Of a DNA stretch of 20,086 bases, positions 1-7,438 are shown piece by piece. Each line of letters starts with the position of its first letter. The first letter of the stretch is position 1. Under the pieces are notes generated by a model. The model had not been told where the DNA came from and searched no databases. It saw nothing but the letters and a program-made list of their open reading frames with translations. The DNA is taken from the NCBI GenBank assembly GCA_050945515.1, contig JBMNTB010000031.1:1-20086 (forward strand), read 5' to 3'. The DNA is from UBA1046 sp050945515 (lineage in GTDB: Bacteria; Bacillota; Clostridia; Saccharofermentanales; DTU023). The position numbers and the translations under genes were made by a program.

Positions 1-23
1 CGGTGCGCGTGGTAGATTTTCAA

Positions 24-63
24 AGGACGATAGTCCTGCCGGCAACAACCCCTTATAGGGGTT
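24..63. repeat. Two further small hairpins next to the terminator
   Basis: AGGAC-GATA-GTCCT at 24-37 and AACCCC-TTATA-GGGGTT at 47-63 are perfect short inverted repeats directly beside the GC-rich hairpin at 70-90. Together they form three consecutive stem-loops in under 70 bases. They may be the 3' untranslated end of the minus-strand operon or a boundary with a gene beyond the window. Confidence 0.4.
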
Positions 64-69
64 AAGCAA

Positions 70-90
70 ACCGCCGGCTAAGCCGGCGGT
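70..90 (-). terminator. GC-rich hairpin after the small membrane-protein gene
   Basis: A ten-base arm (ACCGCCGGCT) at 70-79 is followed after one base by its exact reverse complement at 81-90. The TAG stop of the minus-strand gene lies inside it. Reading leftward on the minus strand, the hairpin is followed by TTTGCTTAACC, only moderately T-rich, so termination is likely but not textbook. In the plus direction it is followed by GCTGATTTCTT, so it could act both ways. Confidence 0.5.
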
Positions 91-515
91 GCTGATTTCT
101 TACGGCTTCTTTTCCACAGACTTATCGAAACAGTCACCATCATTGCCGCCAAAGCGACCGATCCGATAAGTTGCCAGATAGCTGCCGCAGGGATAGGCTC
201 CAGTGGCCAAGGTTCTATGAAAGCGGCCAGGCAAGCTCTGAAAACCCAGACCACAGTCAAAAACGTATAGAATACAATGGTCTCACGATTTAATGAAAGT
301 GCACTTTTACCTAATATAATCAAAACAAAGCTACTACCGAACAGCAAAGCGGAAAAACAATAGTTCGTATAATCAATTCCTACGATAAGGTTTTCATACT
401 GCATTGGCAGATAGTCATACCAATTAAACAGATTCGGAACGAAGAAGTGTCAAAGCCCAACGAGCATACTTATAGCTAAAGATACATAGTACAGAATTTT
501 TTCTGCTCTTTTCAT
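78..515 (-). pseudogene. Small multi-pass membrane protein, interrupted by in-frame TGA
   Basis: Read from an ATG at 515-513, preceded by an AGAGG ribosome-binding site about nine bases upstream, the frame begins MKRAEKILYYVSLAISMLVG and runs into a TGA at 452-450 (codon 22). It then continues open in the same frame to a TAG at 80-78, giving about 145 codons in all. Only the part after an internal ATG at 404 is open without a stop (108 residues). The protein has about four hydrophobic segments and no enzyme motif. The residues around the stop read VGL-stop-HFFVPNLFNWYDYLP; from memory, related small membrane proteins have Trp in a GLWHFFVP-like stretch, and TGG to TGA is one base change. It lies 40 bases downstream of the aldo/keto reductase on the same strand, so the two are probably co-transcribed. 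I call it a nonsense-disrupted gene; function unknown. Confidence 0.65.
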
Positions 516-555
516 AAAGATACCTCTTTCTTAAACGTTTCGGTCCTCATACGGA

Positions 556-1581
556 TCAGAGTCTAATTTTCCCGGCCAGAATTTCTCGGTAGTCCTTGAG
601 ATTAATGTTGAGCAAGTTGGGAACGTCCAACCCGTACGGGCACTTGCTTATACACTGTCCGCACTCGATACACTCTTCTATATTGTTCATCATCTCCTGA
701 ACAGAAGGAGTAAGCCAATTTGCGGATGGGGAACGCCTTATAAGCTGAGCCATCCTGGCAGCATTGCTGATCTGAATTCCAACCGGACAGGGCATGCAGT
801 ATCCGCAGGCTCTACAGAAGTTACCAGTAAGCTCTTGCCTTTCTTTTTCTATTAGAGCCAGCATCTCTTCGGTTAGCTCCGGCGGGTTCTCAAAATATTG
901 CAAAAATTCTTCCAGCTCACTCTTATGCTGAATTCCCCAGATGGGCAAGACGTCTTTGTGTTGAGTCATAAATGCGTATGCCGCGGCTGAATTGGTTATC
1001 AAGCCGCCGGAAAGTCCTTTCATCGCAATAAAGCCCACATTTGCTTTCTCGCATTTTTCTACAAGTTCGACATCTTCTTTCGACGCCAGATAACAAAAGG
1101 GAAATTGCAGAGTATCGTAAAGGCCGGATTCCACGCTTTCGTTAGCCACATTGGGCCGATGATTTGTTATTCCGATAAATCTTATCTTCCCCTGTTTCTT
1201 GGCTTCCAACATACATTCGTACATATCCGTACCGTCCCCCGGTTTATAACATACGGCAGGATTATGGAACTGGTAAATGTCTATGTAATCGGTTTTAAGG
1301 AGAGAGAGTGATTTGTCCAGATCCGCCCAAAAGGCTTCGGGAGTATCAGCAGCCGTCTTCGTTGCAATAAAAATCCTGTCCCTGATTTTTTCGAAGGCTT
1401 TGCCCAGTTTTTCCTCACTATCGCTATAGGAACGTGCTGTATCAAAATAGATGAAGCCTCCTTCGTAGGCCATTCTTAAAATTTTGACGGCTGTCTCCAT
1501 ATCGCGCCTCTGAATCGGAAGCGCACCGAATCCATTGCGATCGGTAATTATTCCCGTTCTGCCCAAAGTTATTTCTGCCAC
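556..1581 (-). CDS. Aldo/keto reductase with C-terminal two-[4Fe-4S] ferredoxin-like domain
   Basis: 341 residues. The N-terminal two thirds is an aldo/keto reductase TIM barrel with the expected catalytic tetrad D47, Y52 (FDTARSYSDSE), K75 (IATKT) and H106 (YQFHN). The C-terminal part carries two four-cysteine clusters: C256, C259, C262 and C265-Pro, then C304, C307, C310 and C314-Pro, typical of two [4Fe-4S] centres. This is the ferredoxin-fused AKR subfamily common in anaerobes, likely cytoplasmic. The natural substrate is not known, and the clusters suggest exchange of electrons with the nicotinamide site or with another carrier (inference). The start is GTG at 1581, with GAGGAG eight bases upstream. 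It is the first gene of a probable two-gene minus-strand unit with the interrupted membrane protein. Confidence 0.9.
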   Translation of the reverse strand: MAEITLGRTGIITDRNGFGALPIQRRDMETAVKILRMAYEGGFIYFDTARSYSDSEEKLGKAFEKIRDRIFIATKTAADTPEAFWADLDKSLSLLKTDYIDIYQFHNPAVCYKPGDGTDMYECMLEAKKQGKIRFIGITNHRPNVANESVESGLYDTLQFPFCYLASKEDVELVEKCEKANVGFIAMKGLSGGLITNSAAAYAFMTQHKDVLPIWGIQHKSELEEFLQYFENPPELTEEMLALIEKERQELTGNFCRACGYCMPCPVGIQISNAARMAQLIRRSPSANWLTPSVQEMMNNIEECIECGQCISKCPYGLDVPNLLNINLKDYREILAGKIRL

Positions 1582-1783
1582 TATTGCTTCTCCTCAACAC
1601 AAAGTTCATTTTGACAAATATACTATTATATTATTTTACAGCTAGATCTATAATAATCGGTAAAGATTTGTTAAAAGAGAGATTAAAGTATATCAATATA
1701 TCAAGCTATAGAGCATTATCGACGCTTGGGCGTCAATTGGAACTGATCTTCCAACCATATTATTCTATAGATAGAAAGCAAAA

Positions 1784-2539
1784 ATGTCAGATTCAAGCAG
1801 ATTAAGACTGGATCGTGCCCTAGCCCGGCTGGGACTGGGGACACGCAAGGAAGTACGACGCCTGATCAAACAGGGACGGGTTGAAGTTGACGGTGATGTG
1901 ATCACCGATCACGGCTTCATCTTATCTGATCCCGCTACTGCAAGGGTGGTTTTGGATGACGAGATGCTGACCTTAAGAAAGCATACCCATCTGATGCTGA
2001 ACAAGCCGGAGGGCTTTGTGACGGCGCATAAGGACAACAGATACCCAGTCATAATGGATCTAATCCCCCCTGAATTTCAGGCAGGAGGCCTGACCAGTGT
2101 CGGTCGACTGGATATTGATACAACCGGGTTGATTTTCCTGACCACGGATGGCGAACTGGCGCACCGCTTGATGTCCCCCAAATATCAAGTTGAGAAGACA
2201 TACCATTTGCTCTATCAGGGCCAGCCCTTTACGGACACCGATAAAGAACAATTCCGGCTGGGCATCAGATTAGAAGACCGCACTGTCTGTTTGCCTGCCG
2301 AGCTTAAAATTCTGACGGGAAATGCTGTACAGTTAAAGATCACCGAAGGTAAATACCATCAGGTCAAAAGAATGCTCCAAGCTACCGGTAGAGAAGTCAC
2401 TTATTTGAGCCGTGTAAGCATTGGCAGTCTAATGCTTGACTCTGATTTAACAGAGGGGGCCTTCCGTCTGCTAACCAGGCAGGAAATTTTGGATTTATAT
2501 CATTTGGTCAGGCTTGAGGTCGATTCTAATTATCTCTAG
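1784..2539 (+). CDS. Pseudouridine synthase, RsuA/RluB/RluE/RluF family
   Basis: 251 residues. An N-terminal S4 RNA-binding domain (about residues 6-55, RLDRALARLGLGTRKEVRRL) precedes the catalytic domain with the family motif GRLDIDTTGLIFLTTDG; D110 is the expected catalytic aspartate. The KTYHLLYQG and GKYHQVKRML segments are also typical. It isomerises a uridine in rRNA; the short length and lack of a C-terminal tail resemble RsuA (16S U516), but RluB or RluF specificity cannot be excluded. The ATG at 1784 is chosen because the S4 domain begins immediately; the ribosome-binding site (AGAAAGC) is weak. It is divergent from the aldo/keto reductase across about 200 AT-rich bases, in which TTTGACA at about 1615 could be a -35 element without a convincing -10. 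Confidence 0.9.
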   Translation: MSDSSRLRLDRALARLGLGTRKEVRRLIKQGRVEVDGDVITDHGFILSDPATARVVLDDEMLTLRKHTHLMLNKPEGFVTAHKDNRYPVIMDLIPPEFQAGGLTSVGRLDIDTTGLIFLTTDGELAHRLMSPKYQVEKTYHLLYQGQPFTDTDKEQFRLGIRLEDRTVCLPAELKILTGNAVQLKITEGKYHQVKRMLQATGREVTYLSRVSIGSLMLDSDLTEGAFRLLTRQEILDLYHLVRLEVDSNYL

Positions 2540-2555
2540 ACTATCAATGAATTAG

Positions 2556-2564
2556 TGCTATACT
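2556..2564 (+). promoter_or_regulatory. Extended -10 promoter for the MFS gene
   Basis: TGCTATACT is an extended -10 element (TGn followed by TATACT, 5 of 6 to consensus). No good -35 is visible, as is common with extended -10 promoters. Transcription would begin near 2571. Confidence 0.4.
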
Positions 2565-2584
2565 CTGCTAATTGCTGATTTTAG

Positions 2585-3874
2585 ATGCAGCCTAAATTTG
2601 CTCAGAGGTATAGATGCGAAGCCATGGCGATTGACAATAAATTACGTAAAATTCCCCATATGCACTGGATTACCGTACTGGCACTATTTTTGGCTCTGGC
2701 AGCGCTCTGGGGCTCTACAGCCAATTCTTCCGGCATATTTATCACGCCGATACAGGAATCATTGAATGCTACCAGACCGCAGATGGTCATCGCAACCACT
2801 CTCAAGGGAGTGGGCAATATAGGAGGAGCATTCCTCTGTGCCTTTCTTCTGAAACGAGTACCCGTGATACAGGTCATCAGACTGGCGGCAATATTGCTGA
2901 CCGCAAGTGTCTTTGCCATGAGTTATATACAAAATCTGTTTCACTACTATCTGATAGTGATGATACAGGCCGTTTTAACCTGTATCGGCACCTATATCCC
3001 GATGTCGATTGTGATTCAGAACTGGTTCGAGAAGAATACGTCAATGGCGATTGGTGTCGCTTTTATGGGATCAGGTCTGGGGGGAATAGTATACAATTAT
3101 CTGGGGGGGATCTGGATACCGACGGTTGGTTGGCGGCGAACACTCTTTCTATTTGGTATCATCACTCTGGTCAGTCTATTTCTAACCCTATTTGTGATCA
3201 CCAGAGCTACTCCCTATCATCTGAACCTGCGTCCCTTTGGAGCTTCGGACAATTTAGAATCTGAGCAGCTGCAAAAGGAGCTGACAGGGATGGAGGTTAA
3301 AGAAGCTTTACGGAACGTCCGGTTCTGGTTCTTCATAACTGCCATTTTTTTGGTTACTTTGTCTACGAATGCTCTGTTCAACAATATGTCGCCGCATCTG
3401 ATTGATCTGGGTTATAGTCTGCAGCAGGCAGCACAGGTCTCAGCAGCCTTTATGCTGTTTCTAATGTTTGGGAAACCTGTACTTGGTTATGCCTTTGAAT
3501 TTATGGGTCTGAAAATAGCCTCGGTGATAAGTACTCTGGCAGTTACCCTGGCCTTGTTAAGCTCTATCTTTGCCGGTAATGCTTACTTTCTCTGGCCGCT
3601 GGCGATAGGTTCAGGAGTGGGACTTTCATTTAGTTCGATTGCCTTTCCGGCATTTTCTAAACATCTCTTCGGACAAAAGAACTATGCCAGTTTTGCCTCT
3701 ATACTGCAGATCAGTGCCGGCCTGGCCACTTTGCTGGGTCCGGTCTTAACCAGCTTACTCTACAATTATAGCAAGAGCTATATCAGTACCTATGTGCTGG
3801 CTCTCATTTACACTATCCTGACAATTCTGATTTGGCTATTTGTGCTGCCAAAGCGCGGCCATGAGCCGTTTTGA
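2585..3874 (+). CDS. MFS transporter, 12 membrane segments
   Basis: 429 residues from the first ATG. It is strongly hydrophobic, with about twelve predicted membrane helices in two halves separated by a polar stretch around residues 210-240 (LRPFGASDNLESEQLQKELTG). The overall form, including the N-terminal WGSTANSSGIFITPIQ and the GSGLGGIVYN segment, resembles the oxalate:formate/monocarboxylate group of the major facilitator superfamily; the substrate cannot be read from sequence. Start choice is uncertain: the first ATG (2585) has no ribosome-binding site, while an in-frame ATG at 2624 has AGAGG 15 bases upstream and would remove 13 polar residues. The 3' end overlaps the convergent murI gene by 62 bases. 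Confidence 0.85.
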   Translation: MQPKFAQRYRCEAMAIDNKLRKIPHMHWITVLALFLALAALWGSTANSSGIFITPIQESLNATRPQMVIATTLKGVGNIGGAFLCAFLLKRVPVIQVIRLAAILLTASVFAMSYIQNLFHYYLIVMIQAVLTCIGTYIPMSIVIQNWFEKNTSMAIGVAFMGSGLGGIVYNYLGGIWIPTVGWRRTLFLFGIITLVSLFLTLFVITRATPYHLNLRPFGASDNLESEQLQKELTGMEVKEALRNVRFWFFITAIFLVTLSTNALFNNMSPHLIDLGYSLQQAAQVSAAFMLFLMFGKPVLGYAFEFMGLKIASVISTLAVTLALLSSIFAGNAYFLWPLAIGSGVGLSFSSIAFPAFSKHLFGQKNYASFASILQISAGLATLLGPVLTSLLYNYSKSYISTYVLALIYTILTILIWLFVLPKRGHEPF

Positions 3875-4739
3875 GAGGGGAGAAGCCCGTTAGCTCCGAA
3901 CTGTCCAGTCTAAAAACAGGATCTGGCACCTTGCCCAGTAGAATGGTTCCCGAGTCTACGAATTGCCTGATATCTCCCGTTGTTATTAATAGGGAATTTC
4001 CCTCGCTGTCTGCGGCAAGCAGATTATGTCGAGCCAAATCACTGTAGATGATCTCGGCAAATACAGCGGCCGGATCGAGTATTGCAATCCGATCCGGCAG
4101 ATATTTGCGCAGCAGGGGAGTCAGAGCTGGATAATGTGTGCAGCCTAGCAGTACGGTATCCATCTCTTGGTCAGTAAAACGTGAGCAGATTTCTGCCACT
4201 GAAAGTTCTGCCTCAGACCCGGATATCTTATTGTCCTCAACCAGCGGTACGAATGTTGGGCAGGCAATGCCTGTGATCTTTGCTGCAGGCAGATGAGCCA
4301 GAATACCGGTTTCAAATGATCTACTGTTGGTTGTAGTAGCTGTCGCTAGTACGCCGATGTTTTGCGATTTGCTGGTTTTAGCAGCACCGGTGACACCTGC
4401 TTCCAGCACCGAGTAAATAGTTAGCGGAGCAACCAAAGCTCTCAGTTCAGAAATTATAGTCGATGATGCGGTATTGCAGGCGGCGACGATGGCCTTGGCC
4501 CCTCTGGCTTTGAACCAAAGGCAAATGCGCCCGGTCAACTCGAACAGATCATGGGGTAAACGGTCACCATATGGTGCATGAACCGAGTCGCCCAGATAAA
4601 GAAAAGATTCATTCGGCAACTTCTGAGTTAATTGGGCCAGAACACTTAATCCTCCAACCCCGGAATCAAAAACACCAATAAATGGCTCAGATGGCAGTAG
4701 TGATTCAATGATATCCTTGCTGTGAGTCGGTTCAGTCAT
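3813..4739 (-). CDS. murI: Glutamate racemase
   Basis: Interconverts L- and D-glutamate in the cytoplasm, supplying D-Glu for peptidoglycan. From the chosen start it has 308 residues, slightly longer than usual owing to a short N-terminal tail. The motifs are clear: IGVFDSGVGGLSVL near residues 21-34, the two catalytic cysteines C88 (AACNTASS) and C200 (LLGCTHYP), and YLGDSVHAPYG. The frame stays open upstream to an ATG at 4802, but those extra residues would lie upstream of the best promoter and within tandem repeats, so the ATG at 4739 (MTEPTHS) is preferred; no clear ribosome-binding site precedes it. The last 62 bases overlap the 3' end of the convergent MFS gene. It is divergent from the LTA-synthase-like gene. 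Confidence 0.9.
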   Translation of the reverse strand: MTEPTHSKDIIESLLPSEPFIGVFDSGVGGLSVLAQLTQKLPNESFLYLGDSVHAPYGDRLPHDLFELTGRICLWFKARGAKAIVAACNTASSTIISELRALVAPLTIYSVLEAGVTGAAKTSKSQNIGVLATATTTNSRSFETGILAHLPAAKITGIACPTFVPLVEDNKISGSEAELSVAEICSRFTDQEMDTVLLGCTHYPALTPLLRKYLPDRIAILDPAAVFAEIIYSDLARHNLLAADSEGNSLLITTGDIRQFVDSGTILLGKVPDPVFRLDSSELTGFSPLKTAHGRALAAQIAKSELSG

Positions 4740-4751
4740 GACCAAAATCAT

Positions 4752-4780
4752 ATCATAGATCAGCGTATAATAGAGGACAA
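4752..4780 (-). promoter_or_regulatory. Promoter of murI
   Basis: On the minus strand, TTGTCC (4780-4775) and TATGAT (4757-4752) are separated by exactly 17 bases. The -35 hexamer lies inside the gene-proximal copy of an 11-bp repeat, so anything bound to the repeats would overlap the promoter. The predicted start of transcription, near 4745, is only a few bases before the ATG at 4739. Confidence 0.55.
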
Positions 4781-4803
4781 TTAGAGGACAATTAGAGGAC
4801 AAT
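4771..4803. repeat. Three perfect 11-bp tandem repeats in the murI promoter
   Basis: TAGAGGACAAT occurs three times without mismatch at 4771-4781, 4782-4792 and 4793-4803. Eleven bases is about one helical turn, so the copies face the same side of the DNA. On the minus strand each copy contains TTGTCC, and the first serves as the probable murI -35. The array may be an operator or a slippage product. Confidence 0.85.
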
Positions 4804-4813
4804 AGCGAATATT

Positions 4814-4857
4814 CTCTGTCACCGGATTAGGAGTGAATGTTGTCATTGCTGACAGAG
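4814..4857. promoter_or_regulatory. Inverted repeat flanking the LTA-synthase -35 (possible operator)
   Basis: CTCTGTCA at 4814-4821 and its exact reverse complement TGACAGAG at 4850-4857 are separated by 28 bases. The right arm falls within the -35/-10 spacer of the downstream promoter, a typical operator position. The regulator is unknown. Confidence 0.35.
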
Positions 4858-4868
4858 ATTGATATAAT
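4840..4868 (+). promoter_or_regulatory. Promoter of the LTA-synthase-like gene
   Basis: TTGTCA (4840-4845) and consensus TATAAT (4863-4868) are separated by exactly 17 bases, a near-perfect housekeeping-sigma promoter. Transcription should begin near 4874-4876, right at the ATG at 4875, implying a leaderless mRNA. Confidence 0.7.
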
Positions 4869-4874
4869 GCCGTC

Positions 4875-7412
4875 ATGAAAAAAAATCACAATTTTTCAGC
4901 TGAAGAGCAGCGGCTGATTAACGAGTACTTACGACAAAAAGGCTACACTGCTGACATCCCGGACTGGGATGACAATGCTCAAAGCCATGAAGATTCAGAG
5001 CCGGATAGCTCAGAGGAATCCTTTATACACGACTACGGTGATCACCGCCAGCCACTTCATTCCGATGCCCAATATGAATATGAAACGAATGATGAAGATT
5101 ACGACTCTTCTGATTATGATATGGATAGATCTTATCAAGCTAAGAGTGAATACTCTTATTATAGAGAGCATGGTGAGCCGCATGCAGCCTCCGGTCAGAC
5201 AAAGCCAAGACGGCATGCAGCACAGTCTCAAAAGCGACAACCGTTTCTGACCAAAGCTGAAGCTTCGGTCGAAAAAGGCTCAATGAGCAGAAGAGCAGTC
5301 TTCATCTTTCTGATTTCTTCTTTGCTCTGGTGGGATCTCTGGTTCAGAATCTTTGTTCATAAAGGCATTGACTTTAAAGGATTGTTAATTAATCTCCTAT
5401 TTAGTCTGAGTTTGGCTTTCGCATTGACGTTTATTATTACTTTGTTTCCGAAACGATGGTGGCGCCGCCTGCTGGCTGTGCCTCTTCTGGTAATAATGAT
5501 TTTCTTCTGCGCTCAATATATCTATAATGCTTTTTTCCGCACGCTATTTACCTGGTTCTCAATGGTACGTGCACAGCAGGTGGCAGAGTTTGCCGAAGAT
5601 GTCTTGTGGAAAATTCTGTTCAATATTCCTGTTCTGTTTCTGGCCTTTCTGCCGCTTATAATCTTTTTTATTGGGCGGCCGATCGTAAGATTCTTAAAAA
5701 ACAGAGGGATAATTCCGGAACATTGGCTAGCCGGGCCGAGAATTGAGAAGAAGGCCGGGGTCAATAAACATGATCTGGTATTGAGAAGTCTGTTCAGTAT
5801 AACCGCTACTATAGTTTCTTTTACCTTTGCGATCTTATTTATTCATGTTGGCGATCGCGGTGTCAATTCCGCTTATGATCTGTACTTTGAAACCAATGAT
5901 CCTTTTGTTGCCTCAAGCAAAATCGGTTTAATTTCGGCGATGAGTGTTGATCTCAGACATTTTTTATTTGATCAAGGCACTACTGTCCCTGTGGACGAAA
6001 CCTTACCGGAGGATATTTTGATTAAGGATCCTGAAGATAATCAGGATCATTCCGAACCGGAGCCTGTCGATCCGTCAACTGATAGCAGTGTTCCCGATCA
6101 GAGCCGGACGGAACCGACATCAGAAATAGTTGAACCGACTGATCAAGTTTTCCCGATCGACTTCGAGAAGATTATTGCCAATGAAAGCAATGATGATCTG
6201 CGAGCAATGGCACAATATTTCTCTGAGGTTGAACCGAGTAAAACCAATAGTCATACAGGCATGTTCAAAGGCTACAATCTGATTTTTTTAACTGTCGAAG
6301 GCCATTCCGCCTATTCTGCTGATCCGGAGCTCACACCGACACTGTGGAAGATGCAGGAAGAGGGTATAAAGTTCAAAAATTTTTATAATCCTGTCTGGGG
6401 CGTCTCAACTTCAGATGGTGAATACACCGGCCTTACCGGATTGGCTCCCAAACCGGGAGTTTGGAGTATGGTTGAATCCGCGAAAAAAGATATGGCACTT
6501 GTGCCCGGCAATATGCTCAGACGCCTTGGATACTATACAACCGCCTGGCATAATCATACTTATACCTACTATGGACGTGACAAGTCGCATCCTAATCTGG
6601 GTTATACCTATAAGGGGCTTGGCAATGGTCTGCAAGTGAAAAAATCCTGGCCGGAATCGGATCTGGAAATGATGGAACAAATCTTCGACGAGATGACAGC
6701 CAAAGAACCTTTCCATTCTTATATTATGACTGTCAGTGGTCATGCGGCCTATACTTTCTACGGCAATTATATAGCGTCTAAAAATCGCGAAGCTGTTAAG
6801 GATCTGCCCTATAACGAAGGTGGACGGGCCTATATGGCTACTCAAATTGAAGTAGATAAAGCGATGGAATATCTGCTCAAGCGTCTGCGGGAAAAAGGTA
6901 TAGCTGACCGAACTTTGATTGTGATGAATGCCGATCACTATCCCTATGGATTGGATAAAGGTGATTATGATCAACTGGCGGGTACTGAGTTGGAAGAGAA
7001 TTTTGAAATTTATCGCAACTCTCTGATCATGTATGTGGACGGCATGGAGCCGGAAGTAGTTGATAGAGTTTGTTTTACATTGGATATCTTGCCGACGATC
7101 TATAATCTGATGGGTGTGCCTTATGATTCCAGACTGTTGATGGGCAGTGATGTCTTCTCGGAGCGTAGCCCTCTGGCTTTCTTTGTTAAGCGCAGCTGGA
7201 TTACGGATAAAGGGCGTTATAATGCTGTGACCAAGGAGTTTACTCCGGCACCCGGTGTAACCTTGGCAAATGAGCAAGACTATATTGATGCTATAACCCA
7301 TATAGTGAAGAATAAGTTTAAATACTCTGCGAAGATTCTGGAATATGATTATTACAAGCGCATACTGCCGGATTCAATTTGGGATATTGTCAATAAGGAC
7401 AGCGGTTATTAG
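4875..7412 (+). CDS. LTA synthase family glycerophosphotransferase (LtaS-like sulfatase-fold protein)
   Basis: 845 residues; larger than typical LtaS (about 650) owing to added tails. Residues 1-136 form a hydrophilic Asp/Glu/Tyr-rich cytoplasmic region. Five membrane helices follow, near 141-160, 170-191, 199-218, 247-266 and 306-326. A Pro/Glu/Asp/Ser-rich linker spans about 375-430. The extracellular sulfatase-fold domain keeps all four key LtaS positions: E475 (LTVEGHS), nucleophile T512 (VSTSDGE), D687 and H688 (NADHYPYG). In the family this domain moves glycerol-phosphate from phosphatidylglycerol onto a growing lipoteichoic-acid-type polymer; the exact polymer here is not proven. No ribosome-binding site precedes the ATG, matching the leaderless promoter. 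It is divergent from murI and convergent with the acyltransferase-like gene 26 bases downstream, with no hairpin terminator between. Confidence 0.88.
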   Translation: MKKNHNFSAEEQRLINEYLRQKGYTADIPDWDDNAQSHEDSEPDSSEESFIHDYGDHRQPLHSDAQYEYETNDEDYDSSDYDMDRSYQAKSEYSYYREHGEPHAASGQTKPRRHAAQSQKRQPFLTKAEASVEKGSMSRRAVFIFLISSLLWWDLWFRIFVHKGIDFKGLLINLLFSLSLAFALTFIITLFPKRWWRRLLAVPLLVIMIFFCAQYIYNAFFRTLFTWFSMVRAQQVAEFAEDVLWKILFNIPVLFLAFLPLIIFFIGRPIVRFLKNRGIIPEHWLAGPRIEKKAGVNKHDLVLRSLFSITATIVSFTFAILFIHVGDRGVNSAYDLYFETNDPFVASSKIGLISAMSVDLRHFLFDQGTTVPVDETLPEDILIKDPEDNQDHSEPEPVDPSTDSSVPDQSRTEPTSEIVEPTDQVFPIDFEKIIANESNDDLRAMAQYFSEVEPSKTNSHTGMFKGYNLIFLTVEGHSAYSADPELTPTLWKMQEEGIKFKNFYNPVWGVSTSDGEYTGLTGLAPKPGVWSMVESAKKDMALVPGNMLRRLGYYTTAWHNHTYTYYGRDKSHPNLGYTYKGLGNGLQVKKSWPESDLEMMEQIFDEMTAKEPFHSYIMTVSGHAAYTFYGNYIASKNREAVKDLPYNEGGRAYMATQIEVDKAMEYLLKRLREKGIADRTLIVMNADHYPYGLDKGDYDQLAGTELEENFEIYRNSLIMYVDGMEPEVVDRVCFTLDILPTIYNLMGVPYDSRLLMGSDVFSERSPLAFFVKRSWITDKGRYNAVTKEFTPAPGVTLANEQDYIDAITHIVKNKFKYSAKILEYDYYKRILPDSIWDIVNKDSGY

Positions 7413-7438
7413 ACTGATAGTTAGTGAGGTGGTTTCTT

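Noticed and set aside
405..515. TGA read as Trp by an alternative genetic code
   Set aside because: TGA is the stop of the MFS, NusG-II, Gx, scpA, scpB and plsC genes, each followed by a sensible next gene, so it is a normal stop in this genome.
1615..1645. Promoter with consensus TTGACA before the pseudouridine synthase
   Set aside because: No acceptable -10 occurs at 16-18 bases; the AT-rich context yields many partial matches.
1584..1805. 73-residue plus-strand open frame before the pseudouridine synthase
   Set aside because: AT-rich, no ribosome-binding site, low-complexity composition, and it overlaps the probable promoter region and the start of the next gene.
6411..7301. 296-residue minus-strand open frame
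   Set aside because: Lies wholly antisense to the catalytic domain of the LTA-synthase-like gene, which has clear motifs; no domain or ribosome-binding site on the minus strand.
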